Shown here one piece after another: positions 13,760 through 22,729 of a DNA stretch of 64,000 nt. The first letter of the stretch is position 1; each line of letters starts with the position of its first letter. Both the position numbers and the translations under genes were made by a program. The notes under the pieces were generated by a model. That model saw only the letters and a program-made list of their open reading frames with translations. It did not search any database and was not told the origin of the DNA. Source of the DNA: Acanthosepion esculentum (taxonomy: Eukaryota; Mollusca; Cephalopoda; Sepiida; Sepiidae); the NCBI GenBank assembly GCA_964036315.1, contig OZ038485.1, positions 74,257,048 to 74,321,047 of the forward strand, in the 5' to 3' direction.

Positions 13760-14230
13760 TAGGTACCGCCAATAATTCGCTAAAAACAGTATAGTATGAT
13801 GATAAAAGGTCACAAACTTAATAAAAACCAAGTTTTATCGTCAAAATATTTATGTTATTATTAAGAGGGAAGAACAAAGTATGTTTTAATTATTTAAAAA
13901 AAAAATTTCCTCCCTTCTAACACGTTCTAAATTTGTGTCAGAAATCTCGTTTTTTTTGTGGGGGGTTGTCAACTTTGTAAGACTTGTGCTAATAGACATT
14001 TTTGTGTAGCAGTTTCCAGTGAAAAACACATTAATTTGGAAACTCTTGCAAAAATCAAATAATTGTTTGATTTTAATGAAACTTTCATGACTTATTCCAA
14101 AATGAATGAATTTAGTTTTGAAATTTCTGTTTTTCGAAAATCTTGGTGAAAATACTTTTTTTACATCTGTTAACCCCTCCCCCTGTAACATAATTTCATA
14201 AAAGTTTCTAGAATTTCAAAGAGAACTGAT
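13760..14230. mobile_element. Arm of a hAT-like element related to the one at 53-55 kb
   Basis: The bases from taggtaccgccaataattcg (13760) closely resemble the left end of the element at 53022 (taggtatgtccaatatttcg). The next 100 bases continue the match, for example aatatttatgttattattaa at 13847 against aatatttatgttgttattaa at 53108. From about 13985 to 14230 the sequence instead matches the right part of that element in inverted orientation (for example the block aacacattaatttggaaac). No matching right end was found downstream, so this copy is partial or rearranged. It has no coding capacity. Confidence 0.6.
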
Positions 14231-14299
14231 ATTGTTTTATATTACTTATAAGCAGGACTCTTTGGGAAAAGTAAATTTACATCTTTTTAAAAATCTACT

Positions 14300-16062
14300 C
14301 CAAATCGTAAAATAAAAACTGCAATAAAGCTATCTAATTATCTAATTAGATAGGCTTTTATTTGCTTTTATAAATAATATACATTAAGGACATTATTGTC
14401 TGAAGAAAAAAAAATTTCGTTGAATAATGAATTTTTACAAAAATTGTTTGCATTTTCATTTAAGTTTTTTCATTTTTCTTTAAGTCTAAAAAATGTTTTA
14501 AAATTCTTCCAGAGTACAAGGCACGGTTATTAATTGAAGACTATATTTACTAAGCGAAAATTAAATGCTTAATACAAATCATACTTCCAAATCTTTTTAC
14601 CATAATTAAAGATATTTTTTGTACGTCAAAATATTATATTTCTTTTTGGTATGGTGTATCGTAAGTGATATTATGGTTAAAAGGTCACGTGTTTTAAGGC
14701 TTGTCCCCCTTAGGTAAATCTCCTTGAGATATAAAGGTCTCGGCTGCCGGCAATTCATTCATTTCACTCTCAGTTATTAAACTGATAACAGTTAATAATT
14801 TTATTAATTATATCTCATTATTAAATTAAAATTTGAATTATTGAGATAATATTAATAAAATTATTATATCTCAGTTATCAATGTAAAAATGTAATAACTG
14901 AGAGTGAGATAATTTAATTATTAAAATAATAATTAATAATTTTATTAATTATTATATCTCAGTTATTAAATTAAAAATGTAAGAACTAATAATATAATAA
15001 TTAAGAAAATTATTTATCATATTATCTTATTTAAATACCATTATAGAGGTAACATAATAATTTAAGAAATTTTTATAGTATTTTAAATTATTATAAGCAT
15101 CTTCAAAATTTCCTAAAAAAATCAATAAAATATTGGATAACTGCTTAAAATATTTTAATTTTTAAACTTTACCCGGTAGTTTGAAAACAAAAACAAACCG
15201 TTCTTACTTATAATTCATAAATTTATTTCAATTCTGGTCCACCATACTAAACCTGTCAACACCTTCGGCCATCAAATTATCGATGAAGACGTGAGAATAG
15301 CAAGAATTCGTAGTGAAAAAATGCTTGTCTATAAAATTTTATGGTGGAAGTAATATTTGTTTCAAAACAGATTAATTTAACTTTAAATTTGCTAATTTTA
15401 CGAGAGTAACGTTTCAGAAATATATATTTTATTTTTGGCGGATATTTTAAAACATGAATTAAGTTTTGTTTACATTTCCCTAAAAAAAATTAAAAATGGC
15501 CGTTTCGATTGGTTTTTCAGAAGAATCGACTAAAAATCATTACAATTTCTATTTGAAAGACACTACAATGTTTTGTTTTCTGGAGGAAAGCTTCCAAAAT
15601 GATTTTTTATTTATGAAAAATACCTTTAAATCTTAGGTATGCCGAATATTTAGAGTTGCCTAAATGAAAGGAACTAAATTCGTTTACAGCGTATTAAAAG
15701 AATTATATGATGAAGTATTGAAAAGTACTCAACCGATCCGTCTTTTAAAGATTTTACCAAAGGTGCAAACCTCATATTATTTTAGGCATTCTTGGTCAGG
15801 ATGAGGACTTTTCACCAAATTTCAGCAAGCCCTTGTATTTTGTAATTGGAAAATTTTGCAATATGATAATTTGAAATGTCAGTTTATTTAATGCAATTAA
15901 CAAACTTAAAATTGAAAAGAGATATTAGATAATAAACTCTAAATTCAACAAAGGCATATTGATATATTTTTTATTTAAAACTACACCTTATTCTTTTATT
16001 TTTGAAATTCACTGTTAAATATGTTATCCACATTTAAATGATTGTTAAGTCTCCTTTTGTAG
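14300..16062. other. Non-coding AT-rich stretch with a hairpin
   Basis: No gene on either strand. Contains the inverted repeat at 14765-14906 and several imperfect copies of ctcagttatta between 14765 and 14970. The first PKHD1L1-like exon begins at 16063. Confidence 0.5.
14765..14906. repeat. 142-bp hairpin with 15-bp perfect arms
   Basis: Left arm cactctcagttatta (14765-14779) and right arm taataactgagagtg (14892-14906) are exact reverse complements. The interior is nearly all A and T and also partly self-complementary. A third partial copy of the arm lies near 14960. It may be a small MITE-like foldback, but I see no convincing target duplication. Confidence 0.6.
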
Positions 16063-16149
16063 TTGCAGACCTTAAGCCGGAATTCTATTACAATACTGTT
16101 AGTCATGGAGGGAGCAATGGAGGCGTTCTTCTAACACTAAAAGGAAGAG
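16063..16149 (+). CDS. PKHD1L1: PKHD1L1-like exon 1 (first recognised): IPT/TIG start
   Basis: Acceptor ccttttgtag, donor gtgagt. The exon enters with two bases of a split codon and leaves with one, so residues 1-28 are complete. It encodes ADLKPEFYYNTVSHGGSNGG followed by VLLTLKGRG. The pattern P.x(5).GGSxGGxxLTLxGxGF is the opening of an IPT/TIG immunoglobulin-like fold, matching the first TIG domain of fibrocystin-L (there IIPKYGSINGATRLTIRG). An upstream exon ending in phase 1 with the signal peptide must exist but was not found. Confidence 0.85.
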
Positions 16150-16413
16150 GTGAGTCTATAAAATAAGTGCTTTGATCATAATCAGAATATGAATGGCTAC
16201 TCAAAATTTTGGACAATGGATTATGGAAAAAATTACCCTTACACCAGCTTTGCATCGTCTCTTTCGAAGAAATCCCAGAAATGTTGTTTACAGCGATCTT
16301 ACAAAATAACACTCACAAATAATGTCAGCAAAAGTTCATATTACTTTTTATTCGCATTCGCTCTCCAAATAGCACGAACTTTTGTGTAACTCTTTTTATA
16401 GCTAAGCGCAAAA

Positions 16414-16459
16414 GCACACACACACACACACACACAGACACACACACACACACACACAC

Positions 16460-16510
<51 letters not shown>
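16414..16510. repeat. (CA)n(TA)n compound microsatellite
   Basis: CA units with one interruption pass directly into TA units, as at 2986-3098. Confidence 0.95.
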
Positions 16511-16511
<1 letters not shown>

Positions 16512-17316
16512 GGATGGGAATCTAAAAAGACGGCTGAAAACAGCCGCGCCTAAAAGGTATAGACAAGAAAAAAGTGCTTAATACAAAATTCAAAATCGAA
16601 TATGTAGAGCTATAAAAGATATTTAAGAAAAGACTAAAATGCCAACGAACCTCGCAACCCGGGTTTCGACCGTTACGTCTCCTCAGGCAAGTGGAAGAAT
16701 ATTTATTATTGCAAAATTACAATAATTGCGACACAAGGGCAAAAGGGGATGTGGGTGAGACTGATCATCATTAACTATCCTATATCTAGCTAATCTGATT
16801 CCCGACCATTCATTCATTACAAGTAACACATACCACAAAAAGTCATCCCTTACCATTTACTCCTACATATACCACAACACCCCATACACAAAGGGAACCT
16901 ACAAAAAAACCCAGATTTAAAATTTTCTCATGTACAAATGTTCATAGAAAATATATAAAAATTTAAAGATGGTATGAAATGAGGCGGGATATGAATCCCT
17001 AATTGCAAACAAAAATATAACATATCCAAAATAACAGATGTTAGTAGGACCCGTCCAACCCACAAAAATTAGAGCGGCCTCTGTATTGTGTTTTCTAACA
17101 GAATCAAGAATCTAACTCTCTGAGTGTGAAGGATAGAATAAATATGGGCATGGGGACATCAAAGACTGAACCAGTCGAGGTGATAAAGGAGGCCACCAAC
17201 TGGAGAGGTTGGGAATCTCGACTTGAATCATAACAAAAGGAGAAGCCGGGAACAGAGAGTTTACCTTAACCAGAGGAGGGTTTCACAGGACACCGCCCCG
17301 TTACGACGAAGAGGAC

Positions 17317-19260
17317 TTAAAAAAGGATAGCTCTTTTCACACACACCAAGCTCGCTACATTCATCCGCCTTTCGCTGAAATTTGTCAGTACCAAACACAT
17401 TCTATCAGTTTTGATCTTCCCCTTCAGTTGATGCTGAAGGAATCCGATCAGAGCCTGATGAGAATAGCATTCGTATCGCAAGATTCCTTCTATTCGCGTC
17501 GTCCAGATCACCATTCTTGCCACGGCTAGCAGCATTAGAAACATTATTCGTTTCACCCCAGAATACGGGGGCGACATATTATTGCACGCGTATGCGAGAT
17601 CAATGATCACAAGTTTATCGGGAGCGATACGAGCCGTTAACTCGCCGACATAGTCCCAGAAAGGGCGCACCTGAGGACAATGGTAGAAGGCGTGCGAAGC
17701 CGTTTCTTCTAAGCCAAGGTGGCAGTCGGGAAAATTCGCCCCGCCCCATCTGAGGGCCATATCATGAAAGACAGCACGTTCCGAATTAATCGCCAGGTAA
17801 GCGAAAACTCAGAGTATAACTCGGCCATGGACAAGTCCTTGCAAAGATGAAGTACAGCCAATCGGTAAAGGATAAGAGGAAAGACAGGTGGCACACACCT
17901 CAGCCCAACTCTTCAAGGACAACCACCTTCGGAGCCAAGTCGGGAACGATGCTCAGACCTTTGCTTGTACATCTAACCAATTCTTCTCTAGCTGGAGTCC
18001 GGACCCGAACCACATTCCAAGAATGCGGACATGCCCATGAGTCCAGCCAAAGCGCCTAACCGCAAGCCGAAAGATTCGTGACGGTTAATTTTAGCCTCCG
18101 TGACATTTTCGTACCGTTCAAGCGCCTTCTGTACCACTTCAATGTCACTGAACCATGACACGTAAGTAGATACGTCATCGGCATATGCGTAAACCCTGAC
18201 ACGAGCCCCACCAGAGACAGCGATTCCACGTTGGACCGGACTGCACGTAGCGTCCTTCAGCCGGTGACGAAGAGACTTTAACACCAAAGCTTAAAGTAGC
18301 GATGCGCCACAGCATTGGGGGAGCGATACAGAAGGCAAATCCACTTGCAGAAATTGGGTTCGAATCCGGCGGCCTGAAGAACAGCAGTCAGGTACCGATG
18401 GTCAACCCTATCAAATGCCTTGGGCTAATGCAAATTGATCAGCGCGGCTTGCTCGTCGTCTTTCACGTCCTCTAGGATCATGTGGAATAGATACAGGTTG
18501 CTTTGAATTGTTCGGCCCTTCGCAGCACAAATATGCGAAATCGGCAAGATGTGCGACAGCCTCAAGTACAATTCATAAAGTAAACCATCAAGTCCCGGAG
18601 ACTTGTCACTGACGACTTTCTTCAATGCCAAGTAGATTTCGCCCTCATGAAAAAGGCGAGGAAAGTCAGTCAAATAGCTGCGAAACTCTTCATCACAGAG
18701 ACAAGGCTCCTTAGTAAACCGGCTCTCGAAATACCGCTGAACCGCACATGTTATCAGTCGACCTCAGAACACGCACCTACGAATGTTTCGATCGGAACCT
18801 CGACGGATCTTCTTCTTGCGCAATTCTACGCTCAATGTTCACGGCTTCGTTAAACATCTTGTTTAATCTATGCCTAACTACCTGACCCTGATAACTTCAG
18901 CTAGCCATGCACCCCAGAGCCTGCCTAGACACACCTATCTCTAGGGGATCCCCCAGCCTCCGCCCAGGAAAGACTATCCTTGAGAACCTTCACCTTTTTA
19001 GCCTTATATAGCGCGTGCCGCTGGCTATATTCGGTGGTGAAGGACCTAATCTTATCATTAAGTTTCTCCCACCACCTATTCCCAATAACCGTCCTCACTA
19101 ATTCCCGCTGCTCTGGTCTAATTAGTTGTTGCTGAAAGTCCCGCCTGTCCACTAAAGACAGATTGAACTTCCAGTGTCCAGCCATTCTAGGCCTAACATC
19201 TAACCTTATCCGAGCAAAGACTGATTGAATTCTAAGGAAGTGGAAGGATCTACAAGCCAA
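17317..19260 (-). pseudogene. Tx1-type LINE, reverse transcriptase and C-terminal zinc-binding region
   Basis: Successive minus-strand ORFs give, in element order: the pre-RT linker at 19260-18925 (GHWKFNLSLV, IGNRWWEKLNDKIR); the start of RT at 18673-18425 (ALKKVVSDKSPGLDGLLYEL, with DDEQAALINL); motif C at about 18180-18200 (VYAYADDVSTYVS, catalytic YADD intact) followed by KALERYENVTEAKINR; and at 17760-17317 the zf-RVT-like region (CHLGLEETASHAFYHC, HCPQVRPFWDYV). This is the Tx1/L1-related layout. Frame changes, a deletion between 18425 and 18290 and stops make it inactive. It is a GC-richer island in an AT-rich intron and is antisense to the host gene. Confidence 0.8.
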
Positions 19261-19379
19261 GGAAAACTACTCCAATATACCAGAACACCGGAAGTGAGAG
19301 GGTAAAAGTATAAGGATTGGGGTAGGCGAGGAAAAGGAGAAAAAATTCTAAGTGAGGAAAAGAGGGGAAAAATTAATTA

Positions 19380-19880
19380 TTTTATTTCGCTCATCCGGGT
19401 TCATAGGTACCTAAAAATATTTGCTTAAATGCTTGCACCCTGACATAATCTCAGTTCTCTCATTTAGTAAGACACTTTTATCAGTATACGTGGGAATGGT
19501 CAATTTCTCTTCCTGGCACAGCCGGCAACAATTACCACGAATTCTGCCAGTTTTTACCCTCCTACCATGTTCCACTTTACACAAGGACTTCTGCCATACC
19601 TCTCTCTGTATTTCCAGACACAGTCGGCAAGCTTCGTGTCACTTCTATGGCTCTCCAACCTAAAAGACGAAGCATGATTGTAAAATCTATTTTTGAGAGG
19701 CCCTCAGTACATCCAATGTGTATTTTCTTGAAACCATTATTATCACTCACCTCAACAGTGTAAATGATGCCTGCTGTGCTGCACTCCCCATCCAATGGAC
19801 AATATCTGCAGTTGCAGTTCCAATTGCATTTCTTCTTTTCTTCCCTTCTTCCTCTTTCCGTATCCAAGATTTTAACATTA
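19380..19880 (-). pseudogene. Penelope-like element fragment inside the Tx1-type LINE
   Basis: The first half of the minus strand reads CNWNCNCRYCPLDGECST followed by IIYTVEV and KIHIGCTEG. That is the cysteine-rich linker plus GIY-YIG core of a PLE (YIGxTEG usual; here HIGCTEG). A shifted frame continues at about 19550-19400 with CCRLCQEEKLTI, NERTEIMSGCKH, matching the PLE carboxyl end (CxLCxxEKxxI, RxExxxxCRH). RT motifs are absent. The piece shares one open frame with the LINE sequence that precedes it. Confidence 0.7.
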
Positions 19881-19884
19881 TGGC

Positions 19885-20480
19885 TCTTAATAAGATTGCC
19901 GACTATCTTCAACGCTTCCCGGACTTCGCTCTCAACCGACAAAACTCGAGGAATGTCAGCTAAATAGCTGTAAAACTCTTGATCACTTGGTAAGCCGGTT
20001 TGGGAAATGTTACCGAAACGTTTCACATATGTCGTTTTCACGTCAATATTGGCCACGAGCAATCGGCCCCTGCACCGACGTGGACAAGAAAACGCTTCAG
20101 CTGCAAGGAAACCCCTCTAGCCAGTCGATCCCCTTATGCTGAATAAACAGCAAAGTTTGTTAGCACACGAGCATCGATTCGGATAAAAAGTGAGTCTTCT
20201 GGATTGCAGCTACATCCACTCTAAAGGACAGATCACGAAGCAGGCCCGATCTTTGAAGACCTTCGCATTCAAACATGCCAGTTTGATAGCCATCGTTTAG
20301 GCCTAATCACAAACGGGACGAAACCAGGGCCCTGACAGACTTCCTCAAGATACCAGAGCCCAGTTCAGATGTAACTCATCCACGAGTGACAGTGCTACCG
20401 ACGTGCTTCGGGGGATGGAGCAAAAACGAGAGTTCTCTCAGAACAGTTCATAGATAATTTATGCAGCTCAGGCGACGCCG
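19885..20480 (-). pseudogene. Tx1-type LINE endonuclease and pre-RT fragment
   Basis: Minus-strand frames at 20480-20063 give VALSLVDELHLNW, then GDRLARGVSLQLKRFLVHVG. The latter resembles the middle of a LINE apurinic endonuclease domain of the Tx1 group. From 20062 the open frame MLVANIDVKTTYVKRFG continues into PSDQEFYSYLADIPRVLSVE. This is a diverged relative of the CDEEFRSYLTDFPRLFHEGE-type block at about 18650-18700 in the other copy. Stops and jumps show that it is dead. The boundaries with its neighbours are approximate. Confidence 0.55.
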
Positions 20481-20573
20481 GCTGCGCCATCCTGAGTTCA
20501 AGGAAATAATACTTTGCGGCAGATAACATATCTCATACTCCGAGTTTACCACTGGTATTCATGATGAATATTA

Positions 20574-20936
20574 TTATCCCAGGAACTCCCGGAAGTTCCT
20601 GGAGTCCTCTGTTAACTTTCCGTCCACAGAAGTAAATTTCAGTAATGGTTTTAGGAGAGCCTTTCTGTGAGAAGAAAGGTCCCTAACAACTGCCAGTCTG
20701 TTCATTTTACAAATAACCTCTCCCTTTGGGGAGGCCTTCTTCTGTTGGGATGGGGTGCATACTGGTGTCCTAGAGGGAGAAGAGGGAAGATCCTTACCTT
20801 TACCGTTGGGACTCACTGGCGAAGTGGAGGCAGATTGAGACTTGAAACTTCCGGTGTCTTCTTTGTCCTGCTTTGCCAAGTCGTTTCTCTTTCTTTTTGA
20901 ATTGTTCCTCTTCACCATCCTCCCCATTCTCTTCAT
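20574..20936 (-). CDS. Basic Ser/Lys-rich ORF upstream of the LINE, possibly ORF1 remnant
   Basis: The 120-codon ORF starts MKRMGRMVKRNNSKRKRNDL and is rich in Ser, Pro and Lys (for example TSPVSPNGKGKDLPSSPSRT). No domain is recognised. Its place just 5' of the Tx1-type endonuclease on the same strand suggests the low-complexity carboxyl end of an ORF1 or an ORF2 leader. It has no splice or promoter signals that I can see and is unlikely to be a host gene. Confidence 0.3.
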   Translation of the reverse strand: MKRMGRMVKRNNSKRKRNDLAKQDKEDTGSFKSQSASTSPVSPNGKGKDLPSSPSRTPVCTPSQQKKASPKGEVICKMNRLAVVRDLSSHRKALLKPLLKFTSVDGKLTEDSRNFREFLG

Positions 20937-21054
20937 TGACGATTATTTAGGAGGCAACTATTCTCCCCTCTACCTCTGATGTCAGCTAGTCTTGTTGATT
21001 TTCTAACAGCAGCTGTTCTTCGAAAAATGATTTTTTAAGCTTAGCTTAGATGTT

Positions 21055-21275
21055 GCACAAAGTCAAAAATGTGAAGCACCCGAACTCACTACTCATAACT
21101 GATCTGGCGGGACAAGCTTGCTAACCATTACACCACGTCGAAGTGCCCTAAAATGGTTCTAAGCTTAGATGTGGCACAAGGCTGAAAGTATGGAAAACCC
21201 AGTGAGGATCGAACTCATTAATCAGTTGTAAGAGGGCTAGCGAGTTAACCATTACACCACGTCAAAGTGCTATGA
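21055..21275 (-). mobile_element. Tandem dimer of a tRNA-derived SINE
   Basis: On the minus strand two units each begin with an A-box-like GTGGTGTAATGGTTAAC/AGC (plus strand aaccattacaccac at 21124 and 21247). Each carries a B-box-like GAGTTCGATCC or GAGTTCGGGTGC about 40-50 bases on. The repeat period is 123 bp. The A and B boxes are RNA polymerase III internal promoter elements, expected of a tRNA-derived SINE. Neither unit folds as a clean tRNA with paired acceptor stem, so I do not call tRNA genes. tRNA-derived SINEs are known from octopus. Confidence 0.65.
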
Positions 21276-22280
21276 ATAAATTGTATTCCTTTTTATGAAA
21301 AGTCAGTATTCCGGTCATAATTCCAGGGTCTTCGGTGACACAGAAGTATGCTGCTTAACTCTAAGTCCCTTTTATGTCCATATATTATTTTCTTTAAATC
21401 TCGGTATTTTTCACCGATGTATAGGGGGAGAGCATTATTTACATTATACGTGGTAGATACCTGCTTCTGATGCAAAATTAATTCTGTCTTATATTGATTA
21501 AGTTTTTAACTATTTCTGAAGTGTTAGTGGTAATTTTTATATTGAGTTTAGCTAAGTTCTTGAAACTTAATTATGGAGTTTGTAAGTAATATATTGGACC
21601 TAGTTTTTGCATTGTCATTTACTTTTTATTTTTTGGTTACCTGGAGTTCGTATGTATTTGTTTTGACATTGTATATAAAATAATTGGATTCGTGGAAGAT
21701 TTAAAAATACTTTCAATGTAATCTTCATCAGATAAATATTCGGTGATGCAAATTCTTAATTAATATATGATTGGGCTATTTCAATTTAATCTCTCTTCTT
21801 AAATTATTACAGAATAATTCGACCAATAAAAAATGTGCATAAAATAAAAAATATGTTAATGTAGGGAAAAAGGCTTAACCCATCCTAGGGAAGTTAAATA
21901 TCTTTGTTTCTTTATGCTACAACTATTCGCCTAGCTAACACACAATAGTTAGACTTCTAAAAAAAATATGATATAAATGTGTAGAATAACATATACAGCT
22001 GCGGCAAAAAATACAAGGATGAAATCTGATGCTCTCTGAAAATCGAAATAATGTCCTCAGGTGCTTCTCCAACGAAAAACTTCAAAATCAAGCAAACAAC
22101 AGAAAAGGAAGTTCACTGCAGTTTTTTGAATGAAGTTGCTCTCTGTGACAAAGTACTTCACATGGACTCCACACATTTGGTATCACCAAATATTCCAGTA
22201 ATATTCTACAAATATATAAGAACCAATAAAGAAAATATCACAATACTTAACACTCCATACACACTGTCTCTCCATCTCGC
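21276..22280. other. Intron sequence, nothing recognised
   Basis: AT-rich intron of the PKHD1L1-like gene; no repeat family or gene recognised. Confidence 0.5.
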
Positions 22281-22283
22281 TCG

Positions 22284-22284
<1 letters not shown>

Positions 22285-22330
<46 letters not shown>
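22285..22330. repeat. (TATC)n microsatellite
   Basis: About 11 TATC units, 145 bp upstream of exon 2. Confidence 0.95.
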
Positions 22331-22331
<1 letters not shown>

Positions 22332-22474
22332 GTGTACATACCGAGGAAACCTTATCATAGATGCAGGTATTCCTTCTGTAACATCCATTCCGCTTCCAGT
22401 TATAACCAACTACTAATTATATTCAGCTAGTTTACTAAAAATAGAAATTAATACTTTGCTAATTTTTCTTACAG

Positions 22475-22616
22475 GATTTGCGAAAAATCAATTTACTTTC
22501 GGAACTGGTAATGAACACTTGGGAAACAAAGTCGTACTAACTTCAGAATCTAAGACTTTTCCCTGCGATATTCACCCAGATGGCAACACAGAAACCCAGA
22601 TCACATGCTACACAAG
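22475..22616 (+). CDS. PKHD1L1: PKHD1L1-like exon 2: first IPT/TIG domain, middle
   Basis: Acceptor ttcttacag, donor gtgaac. Joins exon 1 through a split Gly codon and ends two bases into an Arg codon; residues 29-76. Encodes FAKNQFTFGTGNEHLGNKVV and later PCDIHPDGNTETQITCYTR. The FxxNxFxFG pattern and the CDI...QITC disulphide pair match fibrocystin-L closely: the vertebrate protein has QFNYG, CDV and an identical TQITCYTR by memory. Confidence 0.9.
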
Positions 22617-22670
22617 GTGAACAATTACTTACAGCAAACAAACAACATATATATAAATTCAGTTGTTTCA

Positions 22671-22671
<1 letters not shown>

Positions 22672-22728
<57 letters not shown>
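22672..22728. repeat. (TA)n microsatellite
   Basis: About 28 TA units, 56 bp after exon 2. Confidence 0.95.

Positions 22729-22729
<1 letters not shown>

Noticed and set aside
17317..20936. A host gene encoding a reverse transcriptase or an RT-based defence system
   Set aside because: Block order matches a LINE, the frames are broken, and a second copy of the same family lies at 63 kb.
21055..21275. Two genuine tRNA genes
   Set aside because: A- and B-box-like sequences are there, but I could not pair the acceptor and anticodon arms; a SINE dimer explains them better.
22051..22416. 121-residue ORF upstream of exon 2 as a coding exon
   Set aside because: It contains the (TATC)n array translated as a Ser/Ile/Tyr/Leu repeat, and it ends before the real acceptor at 22474.
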